Positions 1-12,884 of a DNA stretch of 64,000 bases are shown here, in pieces; within the stretch, counting starts at the first letter, position 1; every line of letters starts with the position of its first letter. The translations under genes were made by a program, and so were the position numbers. The notes under the pieces are model-generated. The model was not told the origin of the DNA. It was given only the letters and a program-made list of their open reading frames with translations, and searched no databases. The stretch covers positions 4,068,889-4,132,888 of the forward strand of contig NC_060896.1 of NCBI RefSeq assembly GCF_014805685.1, read 5' to 3'. This DNA comes from Silurus meridionalis. Its lineage: Eukaryota > Chordata > Actinopteri > Siluriformes > Siluridae.

Positions 1-606
1 TATTTGTTTTGATTTTATTTATTATTAATTAATTATTAACCCCATCGATATTCGTGGGGGTTACGTTCTACCACCCCTCAGGAGTAACAAAAAATCACCA
101 GGTTTTGACTCTTCATTTGATGGTTCCTTTTTTAAGGGGAATTGCACATGTAGTGTAAACTCAACAAAAATTGTGAAAAACTTGTCATAAATGTTTTATT
201 TACTACTTTAAATGAATAATACAATAATAAAATAGATCTTCAAACATTTCTGTGTAATTTATTAATACAAACGTTACTCCAAACCTTCGAGTTCCAAATA
301 AAAAGTCACAAATTATTGAGGTCACGAGTAGCGAGGTTTCCCTCTGTATATGTGTGTATGTATATTATATATTATATGTATATATGTATATATGTTTGTG
401 TAATAATTTACATTTTCAAGGAATTTTATTTCATCACCAAAATAAAATTTTAAAAATAAATCTGATTGTACAAATCAAAGTTTCTACTTTTGGGTTTGTT
501 ATTAAAATTTATTATTTTAATGTTTTGTTGATTATTTGATTTAGATAATACAATTATTTGCTGTACATACACTTTCATATATATCTGCACTTCTCAATTT
601 GCACAT

Positions 607-607
<1 letters not shown>
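1..607. other. AT-rich non-coding stretch
   Basis: No gene or recognisable repeat seen. The sequence is AT-rich with short alternating TA/TG runs near 355-395. Short open frames here have no coding character. Confidence 0.5.
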
Positions 608-668
<61 letters not shown>

Positions 669-704
669 GTCTGTCTGTCTGTCTGTCTGTCTGTCAATCA
701 GTCA

Positions 705-739
<35 letters not shown>

Positions 740-779
740 GATCTATCTATCCGTCTATCTGTGTCTATCTATCTATCTA

Positions 780-833
<54 letters not shown>

Positions 834-854
834 AGTCAGTCAATCAGTCAGTCA

Positions 855-889
<35 letters not shown>

Positions 890-894
890 AGTCA

Positions 895-961
<67 letters not shown>
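608..961. repeat. Compound tetranucleotide microsatellite (CTAT/CTGT/CAGT)
   Basis: About 350 bp of uninterrupted tetranucleotide units. Blocks of CTAT and CTGT alternate, with short interspersed CAGT/CAAT units, so the tract reads as CTAT, CTGT, CAGT, CTGT, CTAT, CTGT, CAGT, CTGT and CTAT blocks in turn. Apparent Leu/Ser/Tyr-rich open frames across it arise only because a 4-bp unit gives a 12-bp coding period without stops. Confidence 0.97.
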
Positions 962-984
962 ATCACTCTTAGTCTCTATTTTCT

Positions 985-1158
985 GCTGTAGTAGCATCGT
1001 GGGTAAGACATTGAACCTTTTGATCAGAAGGTTGTAAGTTTGAATCCCACCACTAAGCTGCCCCTGCTGGGGATTTGATCAAGGCCCTTACTGTGCTGTA
1101 TAAATGAGAGAAATGTAAGTCACTCTGGATAAGGGCATCTGCCGAATGTAAATGTATT
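985..1158 (+). mobile_element. tRNA-derived SINE with LINE-like 3' tail
   Basis: Shows the layout shared by many copies in this window. First comes a degenerate tRNA-like B-box region (gaaggttgtaagtttgaatc), then a stretch reading close to 'cccctgctggg...caaggccctta', then a tail 'gtcactctggataagggc' and 'atctgccgaatgtaaatg'. The tail type is the one fish SINEs share with L2-like LINEs (established knowledge). Old copy, no clear target duplication seen. Confidence 0.8.
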
Positions 1159-1489
1159 CTAGGGTCAACTGTAGCCTACAGATGATCTCTAATCTAATAA
1201 AATCCATCCAACTGAACTACTGTATATCCTGTACACAATAATAGAATTGTAATCCGTAATTGTTGATTACTGTCGCACATTCTTCTGCCGAGCAGCGTGC
1301 GTCACCGTAGGTAATAAATGATCTAGTGTTTTTACACCAAGGATTTCCCCCTCAGTATCTCTATATTAATCACCTCAAGAACAGGCCACCTCAGGTGTGC
1401 TAAAGGCAAACAAGCTATAAATAGCCTCCAACTTGTGGCTCAGAGCTGAGTCACTTCTACTTCCTGAACATCATGCACTCACGGCACAC

Positions 1490-1629
1490 ACAGATCAGAG
1501 ATTACGGTTTATTTCCAAGCCCCGCCTCTTTTTATGTAAATAAACCGTCATGACTAACGCGTCTTTAGACCTGACTTCGCTTCCCCTTTGGACTTCTTGG
1601 TACTGGATTTATCGTACAAGAGCAGGAAT
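1490..1629 (-). CDS. Candidate terminal exon of an unidentified gene (partial)
   Basis: Read on the minus strand, a good splice acceptor (pyrimidine-rich tract ending ctctcag, AG at 1631-1630) is followed by an open reading of 25 codons ending in TAG at 1556-1554. The reading is basic at its end (KKSKGEAKSGLKTR). A poly(A) signal AATAAA lies 41 bases past the stop (complement of 1508-1513), followed by a GT-rich stretch (complement of 1475-1495). Acceptor, short coding tail, poly(A) signal and GT-rich element in the right order and spacing suggest a real last exon. I do not recognise the protein, and no upstream exon in this window connects to it. Other reading: chance arrangement. Confidence 0.3.
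1504..1548. promoter_or_regulatory. Palindromic poly(A) signals on both strands
   Basis: ACGGTTTATTT at 1504-1514 is the exact inverted complement of AAATAAACCGT at 1538-1548 (11/11, 23-nt spacer). Each arm provides AATAAA on one strand, so both strands could carry a cleavage signal here. Confidence 0.45.
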
Positions 1630-1882
1630 CTGAGAGTGGAAAGTGTGTCTGTCGGCTGATCAGCACAAATACGCACAGCATGATTTCCAGAATTTCGCCA
1701 TAACCGAGCGGACACACCCAGCTCGAGGGTTGAGATCTCACATGCCTCGAGTGATTTATTTTCTCCAGAATTCTTCACTAGTTACACCAAAGGAGACACA
1801 GCCGAATACAGACTTTTTAATTATTTATTATTCTTAGAGATTTGAGGGTTTTACAGTACCTATATATAATATATATATATAA

Positions 1883-2115
1883 GGCCTGACCATAAGATTT
1901 GTGATTGTTTTGCGCATCCCATTCCACATTTAGTGCTATTTTGCTGTTAGAATGACCTCCACTCTTCTGGGAAGATGTTCCACTAGATTCTGTGGAGATT
2001 TGTGCTCATTTACCCACAAGGTCATTAGTAAAGTCAGGTACTGATGTAGGTGAGGTGTGGAGGCCTGGAGTGCAGTCAGCATTCATATAAATTATAATGG
2101 GGTTGAGGTCAGAGC
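1883..2115 (-). mobile_element. Tc1-like transposon remnant
   Basis: Contains the pattern 'ccactcttctgggaagatgt', 'ccactagattctg', 'aaagtcaggtactgatgtag' and 'tggggttgaggtcagagctc', repeated many times in this window. It is the reverse complement of the C-terminal part of a Tc1-type transposase gene. Heavily decayed; no open frame survives. It runs directly into a SINE fragment. Confidence 0.75.
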
Positions 2116-2226
2116 TCATCTCCATGCTGCCATTGCTGGGCCCTTGAGCAAGGTTCTTAACCCTCAACTGCTCAGTTTTAAGTCACTCTGGATAAGATCA
2201 TCTGCCAAATGCCATAAATGTAAACC
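2116..2226 (+). mobile_element. SINE fragment (3' half)
   Basis: Has 'gctgggcccttgagcaaggt' and the tail 'agtcactctggataagat' with 'catctgccaaatgc' as in the other SINEs. The tRNA-like head is missing, and its place is taken by the Tc1 remnant immediately before it. Confidence 0.75.
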
Positions 2227-2855
2227 TAAGAACAGGAACTTGCTTCACAGATATTCCACAGCATTGACCTGGAAGACTGTGACATGTAAAATCCTGTTTT
2301 AAAGGGAAATAATCTTTAAGTAATATCATATCATCATATCACATCATTGTGTTGTTCATTCATTTCCAATAACAGCACTCTTTTAAACCTTGATTCTGGT
2401 TCGGATCTTTCACTCTTCCTTTTCCCCTGACAACAAGATGCTCTGGAGATCCAGTCAGCTGACACCGTCCTCTCGAACACCCCATTATCATTCGCTCCAA
2501 ACAAGCGAGATGTGTCCTGCGTCTTCAGACACGTGTGGATCGAGCTCTTACAGTCCCATCCTCAATGGCTTTCACACCATTTTATCTTCATGTTACTCTT
2601 AATGTAGTCATTGTTTTGTGTAAATGTAGCTAGTCCACACTGGCACGTCCAATACACAACATTTCAGTGTTATTCAAATCGCAGTGAAGTGCTGTTTGGC
2701 TAATCAGATTAGCGGTAAAATCCCGATGAAGATTCACTTTCAAAACATCCACTATCACATTAATAAACGATTATTAAACCCTAAAACATGAAACTGCAGT
2801 TAAACTACGGTGCTGCACAACATACACTATACAGACAAAACCATGGCTCCCTTGG
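2227..2855. other. Low-copy sequence, nothing recognised
   Basis: No repeat family, convincing exon or RNA gene seen. One open frame of 70 codons at 2390-2602 (+) has no features of a known protein. Confidence 0.4.
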
Positions 2856-2995
2856 GAAGTGGTGGCTCAGTGGGTAAAGGCTTTGGGTTTCTGAGCAGAA
2901 CGTCAGGGGTTCAAGACCCAGCATTGGCAAGCTGGCACTCTTAGGGCCCTTGGGGGAGGCCCCTTAACACTCTGTGCTTCTGGGATATGTAAATT
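2856..2995 (+). mobile_element. tRNA-derived SINE, head and body
   Basis: Head 'gtggctcagtgggtaaaggc' resembles a tRNA A box. B-box-like 'ggggttcaagacccagcatt' follows, then 'gcaagctggcactcttaggg'. The L2-type tail is absent. Confidence 0.7.
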
Positions 2996-3032
2996 ATATT
3001 TATAAAGTTTTTAAATATTATATTTAAAAGTT

Positions 3033-3520
3033 AACGCCTGGTCATAAGACTCATTTGGTTTGTTTTTTCATTCTATATTTATTCCTCATTTGCTGATATA
3101 GTATGATATTTGCTGATCTCCAGTCTTCTGGGAAGATGTTAGATTTTGGAGTGTGTTTGTGGAGATTTGTGTGGGATTCATTCATCCACAAGGTTGTTAG
3201 TAAAGTCAGGTACTGATGTACGTAAGGTGTGGTGAGGTAAGAAGGAGGCCTGGGGTGAACATTGGACCATTGGACCAGAACATCAGAAGTTAAAATCCCA
3301 GCATTAACAACTGCCACTGCTGGACCATTGAGAATCCTCTTAACCCCCAGCTGCTCAGTTTTGAGTCGCTCTCGATAAGAGCATCTGCCAAATGCTACAA
3401 ATGTAAATTTATTGCTACTAAAGACGTCCTGTACAACCGTGTCCCTCTAAGTGTTGTGGTAAAAGTTTGGGATTTAACCACATATGGCTGGAGAAGTCAG
3501 ATACCGTATGTTATAAACAC
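3033..3520 (-). mobile_element. Tc1-like remnant apparently split by a SINE
   Basis: 3033-3257 matches the 3' part of the Tc1-like family on the minus strand (ccagtcttctgggaagatgt, aaagtcaggtactgatgtac). 3425-3515 matches the rest (acgtcctgtacaaccgtgtc, gggatttaaccacatatggc). The 155 bp between them is a SINE, so the simplest reading is a Tc1 fragment later interrupted by a SINE insertion. Confidence 0.65.
3258..3412 (+). mobile_element. SINE inside a Tc1-like remnant
   Basis: Has 'aagttaaaatcccagcatta', 'ccactgctggaccattgaga' and the tail 'gagtcgctctcgataaga' with 'gcatctgccaaatgctac'. Confidence 0.75.
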
Positions 3521-3793
3521 TCACTGTAACTAAATATGTTGAAGAAATGCTTTATAATGGAATGAAATCAGTCCTTGACTTGGCATGGTGTGTGTGTGTG
3601 TGTGTGTGTGTGTACATGCACTGTATGTAAGTGTGAGCCTGTAAGGCTGCAGTAAAGTAACTGACTGTCAGAAATCAATGGCAATCTCGTTGGTGTCTCC
3701 TCCACGTCCCGGCTTTGATGTGTATAAAAGGTGTTAATAGTCGTGATCCGTCTCTGATAGGGTTAAATCCTAATGACCTCACTCACTCATTCA

Positions 3794-3828
<35 letters not shown>

Positions 3829-4180
3829 CCATATATTTCTAAAAAACAAACTGTTGCCTTTGCCTGATTAATTAGCGGCTCACTGTGAAGCTTTGCAGAT
3901 TTCCTGCATGATAGTTAATTACACTCTCAGATCGCAGCCCTGACAGGATGGCCAGAAGCCTCGAGTGTCCTTTAAGAAAAAGGGAAATGATTTAATTATT
4001 TACCAGGTCTTTAATGTGGAATCAATTACTGGGAACAAAACTGCTCTTAAACCTGTTCTTGAGATCAGGAAGATAAAGTGAAGCAGTGTAATAAAAATAA
4101 CTTGGACTTGCAACAGTCCTACAAACAAATACTATTTCAAATGGTTATGTCATAAACTAATCCTACATGTGTGATGGAGG
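3521..4180. other. Low-copy sequence with two dinucleotide arrays
   Basis: Contains (TG)n at about 3587-3614 and (CA)n at about 3797-3828, otherwise unrecognised. The stretch 3840-3970 looks low-copy, but I see no coding signal. Confidence 0.6.
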
Positions 4181-4181
4181 G

Positions 4182-5982
<1,801 letters not shown>

Positions 5983-6540
5983 AGCTTATATGGATAAAGA
6001 TAAATGCAGGAAAAATATCGATCCTTCTGCATTTGCTGACTTGACAGATTTCTGTATTATTATCCTGACAGACAGAAGTGATTCATCTCACACACACACT
6101 TCAAAATCTCTGACAAATGACGAGCCTCATAGTCCTCTGCTTCACACACAATAAACGAAATAAAGAATCAAACCCGGCAGACTTATTAAAAGGCAGGTGT
6201 CAGTGTGTCAAACATCTGCAGCTGAAATCCATTACATGCTTCAGTCTTGGGGTTTCACAAACAAGAAGCAGAAAAGGTCCCTTCATCTATTATTTATCGA
6301 TGTACTATACACATTTAGTTATTTATGCTAAATGGAAGATCCACGCCTCTCGTTTTATGATGTTCTGAACATTAGAGTGGACTAACGTGCTGCAAAAGGG
6401 CAAGAGACATGCCATTATGATAAACAGAAAATCAGTCATGCAAATGAACTATAATGGATGTGAGATGATAATGTTTTAATGTTTTGAGAAGTTTATTGAA
6501 ATGTAGTTTTGAGAAAATAAGTTTTGTTTTTCAAGCAGGA
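5983..6540. other. Low-copy sequence, nothing recognised
   Basis: No repeat or coding signal seen. 6110-6370 has an 83-codon open frame with no recognisable features. Confidence 0.4.
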
Positions 6541-6564
6541 GACATCGTTTCTTCAGGGTAGGGA

Positions 6565-6800
6565 TCTTGATCTATTCAATTCGGTTCATTCAGTTTTATT
6601 TGTGTTGAACTTTTAATAATGGACATTGCACCAAACCAGCTTTACAGATATAATAGGTTATAAAGTTGGACTTTATATGTCTGTGCCTTCAGGTTTATCC
6701 TGAATGAGCGAGCCAGTGCGACTGTGGTAAGGAAAAACTCCCTGAAATGGTACGAGGAAGAAACCTTGAGAGGAACCAGATTCATCTGGTTGCCACCAAA
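6565..6800 (+). repeat. Dispersed repeat, 'ggaaaaactccct' family
   Basis: Shares 'actgtggtaaggaaaaactc' and 'aggaagaaaccttgagagga' with copies at 21358-21590 and 52015-52235. A moderately diverged interspersed repeat common in fish; I cannot assign its class. Confidence 0.6.
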
Positions 6801-7313
6801 TGTCCATTCATTACAGTTCTATCATTGTTGAAGTGTACTGTTCAGTGATTGGTGCTTAAATGCCTTGACCTGTTTATGTGGTCCTGGGCCGCTGTAGTAG
6901 ACTGATATTTATTACAGTCCAAATCCAGTCTCATAGTTCCTGAGTTGCTCAGGAACTTCATAGATCTTAAGGCTGTAAATGTGGCACCATCCAATTGATA
7001 GAGTATTTTTATTTGTACATAAAACTTAAAGACACTGTACATTGTGAACAGCGTGTAAGTACGGACGAGATTTGCTATGGCAACATAACTAAAAGAAAGA
7101 GCCAGAAGGTAAAACAGACATGAAGGACCTCTGGGATAAAAGACGACGACTGTTAACAATCCTGAGTTAATTCATGATTATTCATGATCATGATCATTAC
7201 AGTACACAAACATCCCAGTTCACCAAAACACGTTGTATGGTTGGTTACTCCAAATCTGCTCCTTTACCTAAGAAAAACCTACTGACAAAAACCTACTGTT
7301 TAGACTTTAGTTC
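6801..7313. other. Low-copy sequence, nothing recognised
   Basis: No convincing gene, RNA or repeat. The 105-codon frame at 6842-7159 (-) lacks any family motif. Confidence 0.4.
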
Positions 7314-7871
7314 AGACTTGAACAGTCCCAGACACGTTTGAGAAGTGAAGAAAAGAGTGCAGGCAGGGTGGAGTGGGTGGAGAAGACTGATAGCAGGAGT
7401 GATATGTGATAGAAGAGTATCTGTGAGAGTGAAAGGAAAAGTTTAAAGGACTGTGGTGAGACCTGAGATGTTGTATGGTTTAGAGACAGGACAGGAGGTG
7501 TAGCTGGAGGTAGCAAAACTGAAGATGTTGAGGTTTTTGTTGGGAGTGATGACGATGGACAGATTAGAAATAAATTTATTAAAGTTTTGGAGACAAGGTG
7601 AGGGAGGTGAGATTGAGATGGTTTGGACATGTGCAGCGGAGGGACATGGGGTATATCAGTAGGAAATGCTGAGGATGGAGCCACCAGGAAGGAGGAAAAG
7701 AGGAAGGCCAAGGATGAGGTTTATGGATGTGGTGAAGGAAGACATGCAGGTAGTTGGGTTGAAAGAGGCAGATGTAGAGGACAGGGGGGTATGGAGACAG
7801 ATGATCCGCTGTGGCGCCCCCTAATGGGAGCAGCCGAAAGAAGAAGAAGAAGACTTGAACAGTCCCAGACA
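7314..7871 (+). mobile_element. 5'-truncated LINE (3' end) with 21-bp target duplication
   Basis: Insertion of about 516 bp (7335-7850) flanked by identical 21-bp direct repeats (7314-7334 and 7851-7871, starting AGACTTGAAC). It ends in (GAA)n after 'gggagcagccgaaagaag'. The plus strand, with a few frameshifts, reads as the end of a LINE Pol: motifs like RVKGKVYRTVVRPEMLYG, then GRRKRGRP-type basic residues and a final W-R-MIRC. These are seen more cleanly in the related copy at 39316-39660. The duplication and 5' truncation are classic target-primed reverse transcription. Clade not assigned. Confidence 0.9.
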
Positions 7872-8029
7872 ATAATTTGAAGGCTGTTTTATAATTGATC
7901 TATAACTGATCAAATTCAACAGGATGTAATTTCTCAGAATTAATACACATGTGAAGCAGAGAAATTATCAAATTGTGCTTACATTTAAAAGATGCTTTAA
8001 TCCAGAATGAATTAAAAACGTAACTGTTT
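7872..8029. other. Short low-copy stretch
   Basis: Nothing recognised. Confidence 0.4.
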
Positions 8030-8352
8030 AAACCAATCCACCAATCAGGATCAAGCGCTCACTCTGTTTTAAACTCGTTCTGATTGGCGCTTGGTGTATC
8101 TACTGATCACCAACATACAGTTCAGCATCAGTTCAACATCAAGCAGAACATTAAGAGAGGAATAAATGATGAAGAAACTCCAAACTCGAACTTTTAAAAA
8201 AAAGTTTAAAGCGAGCAATTTTACTTTTACTGGTGGAAATATTTGACTGAGTGAATCTTGGTAAAAATGTACTTCAACTCAAGTACATGGTTTTGTGTAC
8301 TTTGTCCACCACTGCTGGGATTTGAACTCACAACCTTTTGATTCAAAGTAAA
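8030..8352 (-). repeat. hAT-like (Tol2-style end) repeat plus SINE scrap
   Basis: The end 'gtgtactttgtccaccactg' (8293-8312) and internal 'ttctgattggcgcttggt' match, in inverted orientation, the repeats at 11619-12098 and 27905-28610. The 40 bp after it (gggatttgaactcacaacct) is a minus-strand SINE B-box fragment. Confidence 0.65.
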
Positions 8353-9184
8353 TCAAATTCCTTTAACTTGCACATCTCGAAGCATTAGTGTATGTGTGCA
8401 CTTTATAGCGTATAAATACTGTGTATATTCAAATTAGTTTCTGGAGAACAAGGCAAATGTTCTGGGAATGAAGGAGTCTGAAGTGATAAACCACCATTTT
8501 ATGTAAAAATATTTTGTATTATTAATATTTTAAACTTTTTTTAATTTAATTGAAAGGCTTGTGAGATTAACTTGCCGCCACACTGAGTACTAAAATACCA
8601 GTATATCTTTGGAACGTGATTCTATCAGAGTTGGAGTAATGGGGTGTCTTAGCTGTGCTACAGGCTGCAGGAAAGCCTCCGTTTAGAGAAAGGCATCGGT
8701 GGTAAACTGATACCGAGACCCTTTTGTGCCTTCTGAGAATAACCTTGGCTGTGTTTCATAGTGAAGGGCAAAGACACTGTAACATGGTGCTCGAGCAACA
8801 TGCAAAACAGGTTTTACAGCGAATAGTTCAGAATCACCAAATTATGAAACGATAGTGTTTGTATTTCTGCTTTCTCTCTGCACCCATTCCTCTTTTATTC
8901 TTCCACATTTGTACTTTTGATATTATCAGACTTGCACTCAGACACCTGACAGCCACCAAAGGCGATTTCTCCTTCATCAGAAGGCTGTGCTTGTCTCTCT
9001 ACTTGGTTCCTCTTTCCTTAATCTATTTCCTTCCATATTGTTCCTGTTAGAATGGCTGTTATATGAGATGTGTGTGTGTGTGTGTGTGTGTGTACAGTGA
9101 GACAGCTTCAGATTTTGGTTTAACGTTAAAAAAAGGATACATTCTGACACTCCACTTCATGTGGAGCAGAAGGTCAGCTTGGTA
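8353..9184. other. Low-copy sequence with (TG)n at 9069-9092
   Basis: No gene recognised. The open frame at 8859-9050 (+) has no known motif. Confidence 0.4.
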
Positions 9185-9420
9185 TGTGGACGTCTAGACG
9201 ACTGGGTCAGAGCATCTCCAGAACTGCAGCTGTGTGGGATGTTTCTGGTTTGCACTGGTCAGAGTCTATCAAAAGTGCTCCAAGGAAGGAACAGTGGTGA
9301 ACCGGTGACAGGGTCGTGGGCGGCCGAGGCTCATTGATGCTCATGAGGAGTGAAGGCTGGTCCGTGTGGTCCGATCCAACAGATGAGCTCCTGTAGATCA
9401 AACTGCTGAAGAGGTTCATG
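9185..9420 (+). mobile_element. Tc1-like fragment, N-terminal DNA-binding part
   Basis: Reverse-complement homologue of 17560-17780. It reads on the plus strand as part of the helix-turn-helix region of a Tc1 transposase (the stretch around 'gtggtgaaccggtgacaggg' and 'ggccgaggctcattgatgct'). Frameshifted, no terminal repeats seen, and it runs into a (TA)n array. Confidence 0.7.
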
Positions 9421-9429
9421 CTGTTATTG

Positions 9430-9431
<2 letters not shown>

Positions 9432-9489
<58 letters not shown>
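9432..9489. repeat. (TA)n microsatellite
   Basis: About 29 TA units directly following a Tc1-like fragment. Confidence 0.97.
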
Positions 9490-9494
<5 letters not shown>

Positions 9495-9497
9495 CAA

Positions 9498-9635
9498 TTT
9501 ATTGTATCCAGAACGACTTACAATTGAGCAGGTGAGTGTTAAGGGCCTTGCTCCAGGGCCCATTAGTGGCAGCTTGGTGGTGCTCGTGACCTTCCAATTC
9601 AAAGTCCAATGCCTTAACCACGGAGACACACGTGG
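9498..9635 (-). mobile_element. SINE, minus strand
   Basis: Reversed tail 'tatccagaacgacttacaat', 'aagggccttgctccagggcc' and reversed B box 'gaccttccaattcaaagtcc', then 'ccttaaccacggag' (reversed A box). Confidence 0.75.
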
Positions 9636-11618
9636 ACAAAATTGTCTTCCAATAAAGAAAGAAGCCACAATGGTCATTAAAACAACTGATAAAAATGCAT
9701 AAAAGAAATATTAAATAAAATTTACTGAAAATGAATGAAAACTAATGAAATTCAGACATTGGTTGTGAATTGTGGTTCAACAAAAGCATTTAATGAAACT
9801 GGTCTGGACAAAAATCATGGCACTTCATATAGTGAAAATAATTAGACCATAGGGACATGTTAAACTGTTAAAGTGTCTCCTCTAATTAGCGTCACAGGTG
9901 TCTTCAAAGTTTTAATTAGTCACTCTGCTGTTTGGTATGATGGTGTGCACCACACTGAACAAGGACCACAGAAAGCTGTCACACTCTAGTTTTGCATGAA
10001 CAGGTAACAAAAGCCAAAAACCGCATCCAGTTCTTCAGTTCTGCCATGCAGACCTGCATTAGAACCTGATCATGATCTCTATAAGCTCAGTAATTTGTCA
10101 TTTTACCATATAAGCATCACAGGACTCAAATGTACTATTACATAAAGCAGGAAATACAGAGGCAGAATACAGAGGGTGAACACCATCATAGTGACCACTT
10201 GGTGCTTGGTGGAGAAAGCTGATGCATTTTCTAATGGGATGTCCTGGTTTGTGTGGTTTCCTCCACCCACCTCTGTGACGTAGGGGTCAGATCAAGCTTT
10301 CAAACACCCCATCATCATCATCATCATCATCATCATAATTGGAAATCAGTCAGCTGTAGGATCATTTAAAAATGAAAATCCTCATACACACTATTGAAAT
10401 CCATACATTTATAATGTTCTCTGGAGGAAAATACCACACATGCTTCTGATTTTCCATTCGGATCTGAGCATCATCATGAACAGGGCTTAGTCGTATACGA
10501 AGAACGTTATATGCAACCAGTGTAGCATCACGATTAGTGTGTTTAGACTTTGTAATCAGACATTTTGATGCACTCTGGCAATATTAGTCATGTTTCTTCT
10601 TATATTTAAATGAAAAACTAAAACAACCTTCTCAGCTCTGCCTTTTGGTTTTCCATGCAGGAGCTCAGTCTCCGAGGTGAACTCAGGAACTGGATTAATA
10701 AAAAATACTACTATTAAATTCCTGTAGATGAAGTATCGAATCTTCCTGTAGTTTCTGCTCGGTGATGGTCTCCCTGGTCTTTACTCTTAGCACAAACGTA
10801 AAAGGGAAAAAGCGCCCCTGAATGTCTGCCAAATGTAATTTACAGCCATAAGGCTGTCTCTGTGATAATGGTCCTGTGTTAAGTGGTTTTGCTGTAAACA
10901 TCAAAACACTACTTGTTCCCTCTCCTGCGCACCTTCCCGATCCGTCCTGACAATATCTTTCCATGAGCACTCTATTTTTCCGTTTTTTTTTTTCTTTCCC
11001 TCATTTAGTTTCTTTGTAATATCATAACAGCTAATAGCGAGGTGATCGATACCGGAAGACCACTTTGCTTCCATATTGAATCAAAGATCGCTCCATTTGA
11101 TCCGTTTAGGTGAGCTGCACGTAAACGGAGGGCCGCGAGGAAAGAAGTGCACTCAGAGTCATCTTCACATGACTTCACGTTAACTATTTATTGACCATTT
11201 GGAGCAATGCTGGAAAGTAGGTAAAGTGCTTCGGAGCTAACGGCGGCATTACCGATTAATTATTTAATTATTCGAGGTGCATTTTTACAATGATCGATAA
11301 CAGTATTATAACAACCCTACAACCGCTATGACCTCGTAAAGGGTAACGAGGCTTCAATGTCCATCATTGACTCACAGATTGAGTTTCTGCATTTGTAAGG
11401 CACGTGTGTGAGATTTTCAGAGGACGGTCTACATCCTAGTCGGCGCCTGGGTTTTCAAGAATAATTGCAATTGCTACGAGCATATTGGAGCTCTTTTATT
11501 TACTGGAAATTCGCTCTACTGGTCTACTGCTTTTATAGGGACTTTCTCAGCCATGTGTGGTTCCTCCCCAATCTGTTACAACAAAGCTGAAGGCACACAA
11601 TTGTATAGGTTATTGGCA
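9636..11618. other. Low-copy intergenic or intronic DNA
   Basis: Contains a (CAT)n run at 10311-10337. No exon or repeat family recognised. The 91-codon frame at 10695-10970 (-) has no known motif. 11040-11460 is richer in CpG than its surroundings but shows no clear promoter. Confidence 0.4.
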
Positions 11619-12098
11619 GTGTTGGACAAAATACACAAATCATGTACCTGAGTAAAAGTAGAGATAAACTCAGTAAAATATTACTCAAGTAACAGTAAAA
11701 GTGTCCCTTTAAACTTTCACTTGAGTAAAAGTACAACAATATTTGCCGTTAAATGTCCTTAAGTATCCAAAGTACTATAATTTATGATGTCTTTAATGTT
11801 CTATTATCTTTTTGATCACAAGACTCTTCAATTAATCACCTCTGTTTATGTGAAAAGGCTCTAATGTGACTTTTAACACACCAATCTATTAATAGAAAGA
11901 TATTAATGAGTCAAACACTGATTGAAATCTATTAAAATGATCATGGAGCCTGAAACTCTGATTGGTGGCTTGCTGCGTGTTTGACCAGTTAAGTTTTTAT
12001 CCAGTCATAAATAATATATACGAATGATTTTACGAAATGTATTAAAAAGTACGATTTTGTTAAATATTACATTTACTTCCTTATTGTCCACCACTGAT
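11619..12098 (+). mobile_element. hAT-like repeat with Tol2-style ends
   Basis: Begins 'cagtgttggacaaaatacac', continues 'cacttgagtaaaagtacaac', and ends 'ttattgtccaccactg'. The ends form imperfect inverted CAGTG-TGGAC termini. The ACTTGAGTAAAAGTA-type subterminal motif is typical of Tol2-like hAT elements (family knowledge). Same family as 27905-28610 and 8030-8312; non-coding, probably non-autonomous. Confidence 0.65.
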
Positions 12099-12119
12099 CT
12101 TTGAATGAAGTAGGATAAA

Positions 12120-12375
12120 AGCTTTTCCTTTTGATTTGATCTTGGAGACCCAAACCTGTTCCACCTACATGGGTTGGAGTGGAAGATCTTCTGATCTCAA
12201 ACCTATTGAACACTTTTGGGATGAATGTGAACACTGACTGCACCCCAGACCTCCTCACCTCATCTACATCAGCACCTGACTTTATTAACACCGCTGTGTC
12301 TCAGTGAGCACAAATCTCAACAAAGTCTAGTGGAACATCTCAGAAGAGTGGAGGATTTTATGAGAACTGAATGTA
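12120..12375 (+). mobile_element. Tc1-like transposase remnant (C-terminal part)
   Basis: Plus strand contains 'agacccaaacctgttccacc', 'gatctcaaacctattgaaca', 'cttttgggatgaatgtgaac' and 'tggaacatctcagaagagtg'. The second and third correspond to the SPDLNPIEHLWDE-type region of Tc1 transposases. Many stops. Confidence 0.75.
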
Positions 12376-12880
12376 TAATGTTGAAAAGGCATAAATCATA
12401 CACCACATAGTGTACCTAAAAAGTATGTTAGCCTTTTTCCTTTAACACTGCAAGTGTTAGCATGGTAACTCTCTGTTCTTGTGTTTGTGCTTCGGACGTA
12501 ACTTACCAAACCACAAACCACACACTTCTACTGTTTTGGTGTTTTTGTAATCTAGTGTTCCATGTTGATATTCCAGCATAGGGGATTCTAATTGGTTAAA
12601 TACAGAATTGCTTGTATACAAACAGTCAGTGGTTTCAAAGATGTCCGTCAGGAGTCGGGTGATTTTGGTGTAACGGTCTTGCAATAATGTTTGGTGATAT
12701 TTATTCTTATTAAAAGAAAAACATCCAAACATTCCCCAAACTATTGTAATGTTGCCACATAGTTGAAAGCAGACATTTTTCTATGAGTTGGTATCAAAAA
12801 AGTTTCGAGACATCTGACCATCAAACCCATAATGTGTTGAAAATCATATTCCAGATATATTTCTCATTATACAGCACAAT
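12376..12880. other. Low-copy sequence, nothing recognised
   Basis: A 91-codon open frame (12457-12732, minus) has no recognisable family features. Confidence 0.4.
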
Positions 12881-12884
12881 CATA

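Noticed and set aside
558..1037. 159-codon Leu/Ser/Tyr open frame
   Set aside because: It translates a tetranucleotide microsatellite.
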